Positions 5,782 to 11,501 of a stretch of 11,501 nt of DNA are shown one piece after another. The stretch spans positions 1 through 11,501 of the forward strand of contig JARIAA010000029.1 of assembly GCA_029264635.1 (NCBI GenBank). Direction: 5' to 3'. The position numbers and the translations under genes were made by a program. The stretch's first letter is position 1. Every line of letters starts with the position of its first letter. This stretch comes from Psychrobacter sp. (lineage in GTDB: Bacteria > Pseudomonadota > Gammaproteobacteria > Pseudomonadales > Moraxellaceae). The notes beneath the pieces are model-generated. The model ran no database searches. It was not told the DNA's origin and worked only from the letters and a program-made list of their open reading frames with translations.

Positions 5782-6993
5782 ATGCCAAAAAATACGCCTT
5801 ACTCGTTACCAAAAGACAGCAAAGCTTGGCAACAAGCCGTCGACTCTGTTGCCTCATTATTGCCTGCCGATACCCATTTGCAGGACTTTGATACGCTACA
5901 ATCTCTACCCGTATTTGCGCTTATTGTTGTCTTACCAGCGTATGTGCATGCGCTTGATATTCATCAATATGTGCAATCTTGGGTCGATGAACAGCCAAGC
6001 TGGCATCTGGTAACGGTAGCAGAAGACGCTCAGGCACACTTTGTAGATATAACGATACCTGAGGTCATTACTAGTAAGGATGACGTCTCTAACCCTAATG
6101 CAGGCAGCAAACAGCCGTTTGTACCCGCGCAAGTATTTCGCTATTTGCTGGTCCCCGTTAACGATACCTTGATGCATCCTGGCAAAAAAACAGCGGCGGC
6201 TCATATTATCGATGATCAGCTAACGACACGCCTGCGCCATGATTTGGCAGAAAACTATTTAGCAAAAAATACTAGCAGTACACAAAACATTGATAGCTCA
6301 AACGTAGTCGATTGTCATATTTTGTCTATTGGTCATATGCTACGCACCCATAAACTTATCTGCTTTGATATGGATTCAACCTTGATTGAGCAAGAAGTCA
6401 TCGTCGAGCTGGCAAAAATGGCTGGTATGGGTGAGCAGGTTGAGATAATCACTGAAGCAGCTATGCGCGGCGAGATTGATTTTGATGAATCTTTTGTACA
6501 GCGTGTGTCGTTACTAAAAGGTATTTCGACAGATGTCCTTGATGATATTTGCGCGCGTCTAACCTTATCAGTAGGGGCGCGCACGACCATCAGTGCTTTT
6601 AAAGCGCTCGGCTATCATACTGTACTAGTCTCTGGCGGTTTTACTTATTTTGCTCGTTATATCGCTGAGCAACTGGGCATTGATGAAGTTCATGCCAATA
6701 ACTTAGACATCGAAGAGGGTGAGGTGACGGGTGAGGTGCAAATGCCTATTGTTAATGGGGCCAAAAAAGCGTCTATCGTCGCTCATATTGCTGAGCGTAT
6801 GGGTATCGATATGTCACAAGTCGTCTGCGTCGGTGATGGGGCCAATGATCTGCCTATGATGGCCAATGCAGATTTAGGTGTGGCTTATCATGCCAAATCT
6901 ATCGTCCAAGCACGCGCCGATGCAGCTGTAAACGTCACAGGGCTCGAAGGCGTACTTTATGCACTTGGCTACCCTGCACTGATCTCTAAATAG
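5782..6993 (+). CDS. serB: Phosphoserine phosphatase
   Basis: SerB hydrolyses L-3-phosphoserine to L-serine and phosphate, the last step of serine synthesis, in the cytosol. The 403-residue protein has the full HAD-superfamily signature in its C-terminal half. Motif I is DMDST at 196-200 (D196 the nucleophile, D198 the general acid/base). The SerB-typical Glu-rich segment (EQEVIVELAKMAG) and AMRGEIDFDESF follow it. Motif II is SGG at 284-286 in LVSGGFTYFA, then the Lys pair in NGAKKASIV, and motif IV is GDGANDLPMM (351-360). The N-terminal 190 residues are a divergent regulatory or ACT-like region, longer than in E. coli SerB. The start at 5782 has AAGGGA 10 bases upstream. Longer in-frame starts at 5671 (GTG) and 5674 (ATG) lack such a site and would add a hydrophobic 36-37 residue tail. 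It is divergent from the Smp-like gene and lies 142 bp before the DUF368 gene, with no terminator seen between them. Confidence 0.97.
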   Translation: MPKNTPYSLPKDSKAWQQAVDSVASLLPADTHLQDFDTLQSLPVFALIVVLPAYVHALDIHQYVQSWVDEQPSWHLVTVAEDAQAHFVDITIPEVITSKDDVSNPNAGSKQPFVPAQVFRYLLVPVNDTLMHPGKKTAAAHIIDDQLTTRLRHDLAENYLAKNTSSTQNIDSSNVVDCHILSIGHMLRTHKLICFDMDSTLIEQEVIVELAKMAGMGEQVEIITEAAMRGEIDFDESFVQRVSLLKGISTDVLDDICARLTLSVGARTTISAFKALGYHTVLVSGGFTYFARYIAEQLGIDEVHANNLDIEEGEVTGEVQMPIVNGAKKASIVAHIAERMGIDMSQVVCVGDGANDLPMMANADLGVAYHAKSIVQARADAAVNVTGLEGVLYALGYPALISK

Positions 6994-7135
6994 CGTCTAT
7001 TTTACTGTTTAAACGTATGATTGTGACGTGAAGTTAGATTGATATTTTCCTTATATCTGGCATGTCAGTCTCACTTTCATGATGAACACTCATTTTTTAG
7101 CTTTTATTTTACGAATTTTTAAGAAAGGAATGTCC

Positions 7136-8146
7136 ATGACGGCATCGCAATCACCACGGCCAGACACGCCGTCATTAAGTACCGATAATGAGGCAAATGA
7201 AGCAGCGCTATCATCAGCCTCACCGAGTGCAGATAGCCCAAAACAGTTGTTCGCTGTCTATATCAAAGGGATGGCCATGGGCGCAGCTGACATTGTTCCT
7301 GGCGTCTCAGGGGGTACTATCGCCCTAATTGCAGGCATTTATGAGCGCCTAATCAATGCCCTTGGTAGTATTGGCCCAAGCCTTTGGCAAGTATTTCGTC
7401 AACATGGTGGACTTAAAGGTCTATTGGCTGTTTGGCGGCAAGTTGATGCCACCTTTTTATTGTTTTTGTTATTAGGCATCGCGACAAGCTTCGCGACATT
7501 AGCAGGCATCATCAAGCACTTATTGGACAATCAGCCGCTACTCATTTGGTCGTTTTTTTTCGGCTTAGTGATAGCAACCGTTGTCATTTTATTGAGCGAG
7601 ATTAAACGCTGGAATGTCGCCCGTATCGCTCTATTTGCTACAGGTATTGTCGCGGCAGTGATCATTAGTACTATGCCGCTGCTGACCACGACCCCAAGCT
7701 TACCTTATTTATTTTTTGCAGGGGCCATTGCCATTTGTGCGATGATTTTACCAGGTATTTCAGGCTCATTTATCTTATTACTGATGGGCGCTTACAATAC
7801 TGTACTTGAGGCTGTACACACCTTTAATCTGACTATTATCCTCACTTTAATGGCGGGGATGGCAAGTGGGCTTTTGCTATTTACGCGGCTGCTCAAATGG
7901 TTATTGGCGCATTATTATCAAGGTACGCTGGCACTACTGACGGGTTTTATTGCAGGCTCATTGGTAAAAGTGTGGCCATGGAAGGTAGATGCGTTAGGGG
8001 CGCTTAATGGCGATGCAGTCAATAACGTTGCACCGTGGCAATACCCCACGGGTGCGCAGTGGCTTACGACAGTGGGGCTAATGTTATTAGGTGCCATATT
8101 GGTATCGGCATTATCCTGGTGGGGCAAGCGTACCAATCGTGTATAA
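7136..8146 (+). CDS. popT: DUF368 undecaprenyl-phosphate translocase (PopT-like)
   Basis: DUF368 proteins have been shown to return undecaprenyl phosphate, the lipid carrier for peptidoglycan and surface polysaccharides, across the inner membrane, in parallel with DedA-type UptA proteins. This 336-residue protein has the family hallmarks: GMAMGAADIVPGVSGGT (45-61) near the first membrane segment, and a second, pseudo-symmetric copy at ICAMILPGISGS (200-211). The two PG-V/I-SG motifs reflect an inverted-repeat fold. Roughly eight or more hydrophobic segments follow in order through WSFFFGLVIATVVILL, ALFATGIVAAVII and the C-terminal VGLMLLGAILVSALSWW. The first 36 residues are hydrophilic and Ser/Asp-rich, an unusual cytoplasmic tail. 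The ATG at 7136 is six bases after AAAGGA and is preferred over an earlier in-frame ATG at 7079. The gene symbol follows recent literature, and specificity for undecaprenyl phosphate is inferred from the family. Confidence 0.9.
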   Translation: MTASQSPRPDTPSLSTDNEANEAALSSASPSADSPKQLFAVYIKGMAMGAADIVPGVSGGTIALIAGIYERLINALGSIGPSLWQVFRQHGGLKGLLAVWRQVDATFLLFLLLGIATSFATLAGIIKHLLDNQPLLIWSFFFGLVIATVVILLSEIKRWNVARIALFATGIVAAVIISTMPLLTTTPSLPYLFFAGAIAICAMILPGISGSFILLLMGAYNTVLEAVHTFNLTIILTLMAGMASGLLLFTRLLKWLLAHYYQGTLALLTGFIAGSLVKVWPWKVDALGALNGDAVNNVAPWQYPTGAQWLTTVGLMLLGAILVSALSWWGKRTNRV

Positions 8147-8181
8147 GCCAATTTTAAGCTAACATAACGGCTATAAACTAA

Positions 8182-8198
8182 ACGACAACGGCTGTCGT
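8182..8198 (+). terminator. Weak hairpin after the DUF368 gene
   Basis: ACGACA (8182-8187) pairs perfectly with TGTCGT (8193-8198) around a 5-base loop, 35 bases past the DUF368 stop. What follows is a pyrimidine-rich stretch but not an immediate T run, so this is at best a partial terminator or processing site. Read-through into the next gene is plausible. Confidence 0.3.
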
Positions 8199-8285
8199 AA
8201 AGTCGCTCTCCTTCTCTTTTGCTTTGCCAGTTTTACTCTCATAATAGTCTTATTGAAATTCACCTTATGAAAAGCGAGATGAATT

Positions 8286-8672
8286 ATGTTATTGACTATA
8301 TTTTCTGTTGCTGGTATGGATACACTGGGCGGTAGTGCTCTACTTGGCTATGGTTTGTTAGCCAGCTTTATCGTTGCTATCACTGTCTTGTCACAGCGCT
8401 GGCTGTTATGGTACGTGTTTGGCGGCGTGCTCTATTGGTTGAGCGTTGAGATGCTACATAATGTGTTGGTAAGCAATTTTGGGCTGTCAGATTGGCACAG
8501 TTATGTCGCAGCGATGGGTATCAGTTGGCTACCGCTGGCAGGCTGGGTGTTGTACCGCGCGCTACGCTATGATGATGTGAGCCAAACGGTGCAACAAGAG
8601 CGTAAGCGTGCATCAGCACGCTATGTTGAACATACGCCTATTTATGATGATCATTATCAGCCCCGTTTTTAA
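8286..8672 (+). CDS. Small integral membrane protein of unknown function
   Basis: A 128-residue protein I do not recognise. It has three clear hydrophobic segments: about residues 17-36 (SALLGYGLLASFIVAITVLS), 39-58 (WLLWYVFGGVLYWLSVEML) and 72-92 (SYVAAMGISWLPLAGWVLYRA). A charged cytoplasmic-type C-terminal tail (93-128) follows, with RKRASARYVEH and ending HYQPRF. The segments are rich in Trp and Tyr. Basic residues cluster after segments 1 and 3, so the tail is probably inside the cell. The start at 8286 has only a modest GAG box about 7 bases upstream. Another in-frame ATG at codon 11 has none. It lies 139 bp after the DUF368 gene on the same strand and before a strong terminator, so it may be the last gene of the serB-DUF368 unit. 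No function should be assumed from that. Confidence 0.7.
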   Translation: MLLTIFSVAGMDTLGGSALLGYGLLASFIVAITVLSQRWLLWYVFGGVLYWLSVEMLHNVLVSNFGLSDWHSYVAAMGISWLPLAGWVLYRALRYDDVSQTVQQERKRASARYVEHTPIYDDHYQPRF

Positions 8673-8713
8673 AACTATGTCGCCTGGTTTTGTGGCCGTG
8701 ATGTTATAAGTAT

Positions 8714-8730
8714 CTAACGGTTAGTTTTTT
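8714..8730 (+). terminator. Minor T-tailed hairpin
   Basis: CTAA (8714-8717) and TTAG (8721-8724) form a 4-bp stem around CGG and are followed directly by six T. It is a weak structure, but it sits about 40 bases past the stop of the small membrane gene and just before the strong terminator. The pair could act in tandem. Confidence 0.3.
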
Positions 8731-8755
8731 ATAAATTGCCCTCTATTACAGATCG

Positions 8756-8781
8756 ATGCGCTCAATGTCAGCGCATTTTTT
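8756..8781 (+). terminator. Strong intrinsic terminator
   Basis: ATGCGCT (8756-8762) pairs perfectly with AGCGCAT (8770-8776) around a 7-base loop, and the stem runs straight into a T tract (8776-8781). This is a textbook intrinsic terminator for rightward transcription. It closes the serB, DUF368 and small membrane protein segment. Confidence 0.85.
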
Positions 8782-9039
8782 ATTGCCCGTATTTTATTAA
8801 CGGACCATATTCGTTATCATAGAGTTCAATAAGACGTTATCGGTTTAACAGGCCAGTAATCGCTCAGTAATATGATTACAAGATACCTAACTGCTTCTAC
8901 GTAATGATTAAAGCATCAATAGTAGATAATGATTTATTATTTATAGATAGGCTTAAAGCGAAAATTCATATAAAGTAGAGCTCATTTAAACCTTACCTTT
9001 TACCTATCTGTTTTTATACCCATTTTTAGGAGTTCGATT

Positions 9040-9546
9040 ATGTTTACTATCCCTGTCTTAGATATCAAATCTGATCCATTAGACGTACTACTGGCTGTGG
9101 TTGGTTATCGCTTGTCTATGCTCGCAGATGGCGATAACGAAGATATCAAAAAATTATTAGCTGACCGCAACGTCACTATCGAGATCAGCAGTATTGAAGC
9201 AAACATCGCACGCTATTTTAGCTTTGAAGATGGAGAGTTTACTCAGCGTAGCGGTCATGCTGATAAACCAGACCTATCAATCGATTTTAAAGACTCAATG
9301 ACTGGGGTTAAGCTCTTAACGAAAGGCAGTCTGCCAGCCTTTATGACGGCTGTACAAGAAGGCAACCTAAGTATAGAAGGCGATTACAGTCTCATGATGT
9401 GGTTTAATAAACTTGCCAAGCATATTGTGCCAACTGTGCCAGAAGAATATAAGCCCTATATTCAAAAAGCTAAGCCTTATGCGTATAAAGCGCAGCAGTT
9501 CGCCAATCACTGGATCGGTTTTGCTAAGCATAAGCTTGGTAGATAG
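9040..9546 (+). CDS. SCP2 sterol-binding-domain protein
   Basis: A 168-residue protein with an SCP2-type lipid-binding domain over about residues 45-128. The alternating strand pattern is VTIEI (45-49), IARYFSFEDGEF and PDLSIDFKD. The family-typical stretch LPAFMTAVQEGNLSIEGDYSLMMWF (98-122) includes the G-x-L-x-I-x-G-D turn. The N-terminal helix (12-29) and the Lys/Tyr-rich C-terminal tail (137-168, IQKAKPYAYKAQQF) lie outside the core. Bacterial SCP2 proteins bind hydrophobic ligands. Examples are the ubiquinone-biosynthesis accessory factors UbiJ and UbiT, but nothing here specifically identifies this one as either. There is no signal peptide, so it is cytosolic or peripheral. The start is firm: AGGAG 7 bases before the ATG. 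Terminators lie both upstream and downstream, so it is probably monocistronic. Confidence 0.8.
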   Translation: MFTIPVLDIKSDPLDVLLAVVGYRLSMLADGDNEDIKKLLADRNVTIEISSIEANIARYFSFEDGEFTQRSGHADKPDLSIDFKDSMTGVKLLTKGSLPAFMTAVQEGNLSIEGDYSLMMWFNKLAKHIVPTVPEEYKPYIQKAKPYAYKAQQFANHWIGFAKHKLGR

Positions 9547-9647
9547 TCATTGTCTATTTGCCTGTAAAGATTGTATTGACAGACAGAGTCAGCGAATGTC
9601 TTTATAAATACTATCTATTAGCACTGTTAATAGCACTCTGATTTTCT

Positions 9648-9684
9648 AAAAAGGTTACGGTATACTACTACCCTAGCCTTTTTT
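9648..9684 (+). terminator. Strong intrinsic terminator between the SCP2 gene and bioB
   Basis: A long stem pairs AAAAAGGTTA (9648-9657) with TAGCCTTTTT (9674-9683), including one T-G wobble. After a C/C mismatch the stem continues as GGTA (9659-9662) with TACC (9669-9672), closing a 6-base loop. Six T follow on the plus strand (9679-9684). The A run on the other side makes it potentially bidirectional. It ends the SCP2 transcript. Confidence 0.9.
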
Positions 9685-9742
9685 ATTGCCTTGTTTTCTT
9701 GTTTATTCACTATAAAACCATCGTTTTAAAAGGATTTAACCC
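9685..9742 (+). promoter_or_regulatory. Inferred bioB promoter region
   Basis: The strong terminator ends at 9684 and bioB starts at 9743, so its own promoter should lie in these 58 bases or overlap the terminator. The best -10 candidate is TATAAA (9711-9716). Possible -35 boxes (TTGCCT at 9686, TTGTTT at 9691) are poorly spaced. I see no palindrome like the BirA biotin operator of enteric bacteria. AGGA (9731-9734) is the ribosome binding site. Confidence 0.3.
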
Positions 9743-10912
9743 ATGGTAGGATTACTTTCAATTCAAGAGCCTAATCTTGATGCTAATAACAGAGATGATT
9801 TAGGTGTCAGTACGACATCTACTCTTTTTGCTAGCTCAAGCTTTGCAACAAAACCTAAGCCTTTATCCATGAATTCCTCACCTGTCAAACATAGTCGTGA
9901 ACAGATTGCTGATTTGTTCGACTTGCCGCTCATGGATTTATTATTGCAAGCGCAAACGATTCACCGTCAAAACTTTACGGCTAATGAAGTACAGATTAGC
10001 ACTTTGCTATCCATTAAGACCGGCAACTGTCCTGAAGACTGTGGTTACTGCTCGCAATCAGGTCATCACCGTGATACCACCAAACTACAGGCAGAAAAGC
10101 GCTTAGAGGTGGATAAAGTTATCGCAGCGGCCAAACGCGCCAAGGCCAGTGGCTCGTCGCGGTTTTGCATGGGGGCTGCATGGAAGCATCCAAGTGCCAA
10201 AGATATGCCTTATGTGGTTGCGCTGATTAAAGAAGTTAAGAGTTTAGGGCTTGAGACTTGTATGACGCTTGGCATGTTAGACGCTAAGCAAGCGATACAA
10301 TTGGCGGAGGCAGGACTTGATTACTACAATCATAATTTAGACACCTCGCGGCGCTATTACGAGCAAATTGTCAGTACGCGCAGCTATGATGAACGTCTTG
10401 AGACATTAACAAACGTGCGCGACTCTGGCATCAATGTTTGTAGCGGCAATATTGTCGGTATGGGTGAAGGCCGTGATGATCGCATCGATTGGGTCCACGA
10501 ATTACTCAAAATGCCAAAAGCGCCTGAATCTATTCCTGTTAACTTGCTCGTTCCTATTGCTGGCACCCCTATTGGCGATAAAGTATTAGCAGAAGGTGAG
10601 CTACCCGTGCTTGAATGGATTCGTACGATTGCGGTAGCGCGTATATGTTGCCCCAGCAGTTATGTACGCCTATCTGCTGGACGTGAAAGCCTATCTGACG
10701 CAGAGCAAGCATTGGCCTTTATGGCGGGCGCTAATTCATTCTTTTATGGGGATAAGCTACTAACGACGGGGAATGCTAGCCAATCTAACGATAATAGGCT
10801 GATGCGCGAGCTGGGTTTAACCGCGCAGTTTGCCGCGCCAAAAGCCCCTAAGCAACTGACTGTTTTAGATGCCATGAGTGGTCATGAATCACAAGTAATG
10901 TTGGCAAAATAG
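9743..10912 (+). CDS. bioB: Biotin synthase
   Basis: BioB is the radical-SAM enzyme that inserts sulfur into dethiobiotin to make biotin. The 389-residue protein carries the [4Fe-4S]/SAM motif CPEDCGYC (C96, C100, C103) and the three cysteines of the auxiliary [2Fe-2S] cluster: C142 in RFCMGAAW, C173 in TCMTLG and C233 in VCSGNIVG. Its conserved arginine ligand is R309 in YVRLSAGRE. Other family blocks are GLDYYNHNLDTS, FMAGANSFFYG and KLLTT. Compared with E. coli BioB (346 residues) it has about 43 extra N-terminal residues, Ser/Thr/Asn-rich, before the conserved SREQIADLF segment. The extension looks translated, because the ATG at 9743 has AGGA 8 bases upstream and the internal ATG at codon 43 has no site. 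No other bio gene is in the window. hemJ follows after 112 bp without an obvious terminator. Confidence 0.97.
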   Translation: MVGLLSIQEPNLDANNRDDLGVSTTSTLFASSSFATKPKPLSMNSSPVKHSREQIADLFDLPLMDLLLQAQTIHRQNFTANEVQISTLLSIKTGNCPEDCGYCSQSGHHRDTTKLQAEKRLEVDKVIAAAKRAKASGSSRFCMGAAWKHPSAKDMPYVVALIKEVKSLGLETCMTLGMLDAKQAIQLAEAGLDYYNHNLDTSRRYYEQIVSTRSYDERLETLTNVRDSGINVCSGNIVGMGEGRDDRIDWVHELLKMPKAPESIPVNLLVPIAGTPIGDKVLAEGELPVLEWIRTIAVARICCPSSYVRLSAGRESLSDAEQALAFMAGANSFFYGDKLLTTGNASQSNDNRLMRELGLTAQFAAPKAPKQLTVLDAMSGHESQVMLAK

Positions 10913-10941
10913 AGATTATCTTAACGATGCGCTGCTACCAT

Positions 10942-10947
10942 TATACT
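10942..10947 (+). promoter_or_regulatory. Possible -10 box for hemJ
   Basis: TATACT, five of six consensus bases, lies 78 bases upstream of the hemJ start in the bioB-hemJ gap. No good -35 is seen at the right distance, so hemJ may equally be transcribed from bioB. Confidence 0.22.
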
Positions 10948-11024
10948 TTCATCTGCGCTAAGCTTGCCGGCGTTTATATATTTCGCACATAAGTATTTAC
11001 GGATAAGACAACAAGAGAAAAACT

Positions 11025-11459
11025 ATGGCAGATTATTTTGATTGGATTAAAGCGGCGCACGTTATCTCATTAGTTTGCTGGTTTGCGGCAATCTTTTATC
11101 TTCCAAGGCTTTTTGTCTATCATGCCATGAGTGATGATCTGGTGAGTCAAGAGCGCTTTATTGTCATGGAGCGCAAGTTATATCGCGTTATCATGACCCC
11201 ATCGATGATCGCCACATGGATTTTTGGTTTATGGATGGTCGGGCTTGGCTGGGAGGTGTACAAGACTCAAGGATGGCTACACGTTAAGATTTTGCTGGTT
11301 ATCTTACTGTCAGCCTATCATGGCGCGTGCGGCTTTTATCGTAAAAAACTCGTTAGAGATCCGCATTATAAAACGCATAAATTTTGGCGCGGGTTTAATG
11401 AAGTACCCGTGTATGCTCTAGTGATTATCGTCATTTTAGTGGTGGTTAAACCGTTTTAG
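11025..11459 (+). CDS. hemJ: Protoporphyrinogen IX oxidase, HemJ type
   Basis: HemJ oxidises protoporphyrinogen IX to protoporphyrin IX, the penultimate step of haem synthesis, in the inner membrane of many bacteria that lack HemG and HemY. This is a full-length 144-residue member. The N-terminal signature WIKAAHVISLVCWFAAIFYL (7-26) includes the conserved H12. It is followed by PRLFVYH, the block MERKLYRVIMTPSM (48-61), TWIFGLWM (64-71), the GWLHVKILLV segment (83-92) with AYHG (97-100), and a last hydrophobic helix (about 127-142). Four membrane spans are expected. The start has a GAGA-type purine box 7-8 bases upstream. It lies 112 bp behind bioB. There is no metabolic link beyond both being cofactor pathways. 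A further ORF starts on the base after its stop codon. Confidence 0.93.
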   Translation: MADYFDWIKAAHVISLVCWFAAIFYLPRLFVYHAMSDDLVSQERFIVMERKLYRVIMTPSMIATWIFGLWMVGLGWEVYKTQGWLHVKILLVILLSAYHGACGFYRKKLVRDPHYKTHKFWRGFNEVPVYALVIIVILVVVKPF

Positions 11460-11501
11460 ATGCCATTAAACTCACAACATTTAGTCGCTGAAAAAAAGCG
11501 T
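11460..11501 (+). CDS. Start of a possible next gene, cut by the window edge
   Basis: An ATG directly abuts the hemJ stop codon (TAG then ATG). Fourteen open codons (MPLNSQHLVAEKKR) run to the end of the window. Zero spacing would fit translational coupling to hemJ, though the preceding sequence offers only a GGTGG-like purine stretch as ribosome binding site. Too little is visible to name it. Confidence 0.35.
   Translation, partial: MPLNSQHLVAEKKR

Larger units (their letters stand above)
8673..9039. other. Intergenic region with terminators, no gene seen
   Basis: This 367-bp stretch holds a weak and then a strong intrinsic terminator near its left end. After that comes AT-rich sequence that must contain the promoter of the SCP2-domain gene. 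A TATAAA box at 8969-8974 is a possible -10 but lacks a good -35. The longest ORF noted on the plus strand is 24 codons (from the ATG at about 8903), without a ribosome binding site, and I do not call it. Confidence 0.6.

Noticed and set aside
7007..7014. Palindrome GTTTAAAC after serB
   Set aside because: An isolated 8-base palindrome with no loop or T run, expected by chance in AT-rich sequence.
7079..7135. Longer start for the DUF368 protein at 7079
   Set aside because: The AAAGGA box just before the ATG at 7136 fits that start with 6-base spacing, and the upstream ATG has no comparable site.
8267..8335. 22-codon leader ORF overlapping the start of the small membrane protein gene
   Set aside because: It is in a different frame, has no Shine-Dalgarno sequence and shows no feature of a known leader peptide. 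It is most likely chance.

Overview
The window looks like ordinary gammaproteobacterial chromosome, most likely Moraxellaceae and close to Psychrobacter. I infer this from the moderately AT-rich composition, the HemJ-type protoporphyrinogen oxidase, the long SerB with an Smp-like gene divergent from it, and the mix of UPF0145, UPF0149 and DUF368 genes. No database search was possible, so the genus is an inference.

Layout: the genes fall into two arms that diverge from one intergenic region (5448-5781). All genes on the left arm read leftwards. From the centre outward they are: a 529-residue membrane protein with an Smp/YtjB-like N-terminus and a C-terminal domain resembling a degenerate class III nucleotide cyclase (3858-5447); a very acidic 80-residue protein (3389-3631); a UPF0149/YecA-family protein (2625-3182); a tandem pair of UPF0145/YbjQ-like proteins, one soluble with a proline-rich tail (2088-2531) and one membrane-anchored (1559-2032); then about 615 bp of AT-rich sequence without a gene; and an orphan lipoprotein (59-943). 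All genes on the right arm read rightwards: serB (5782-6993), a DUF368 undecaprenyl-phosphate translocase (7136-8146), an unrecognised small membrane protein (8286-8672), an SCP2-domain protein (9040-9546), biotin synthase bioB (9743-10912), hemJ (11025-11459), and the first 14 codons of a further possible ORF at the right edge.

The right arm is divided by good intrinsic terminators at 8756-8781 and 9648-9684. serB, the DUF368 gene and perhaps the small membrane gene may therefore form one unit, the SCP2 gene stands alone, and bioB starts a new unit that may run into hemJ. The biochemistry is core metabolism: serine synthesis, carrier-lipid recycling, biotin and haem. The genes do not obviously form one pathway.

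There is no tRNA, rRNA, CRISPR array, recognisable insertion sequence or phage gene. I did not find a convincing new multi-gene system. The most interesting items are the Smp-plus-cyclase-like fusion and its long low-complexity linker, a possible 34-residue membrane microprotein and a terminator-like hairpin in the divergent region, the paired UPF0145 paralogues, and a 43-residue N-terminal extension on BioB.
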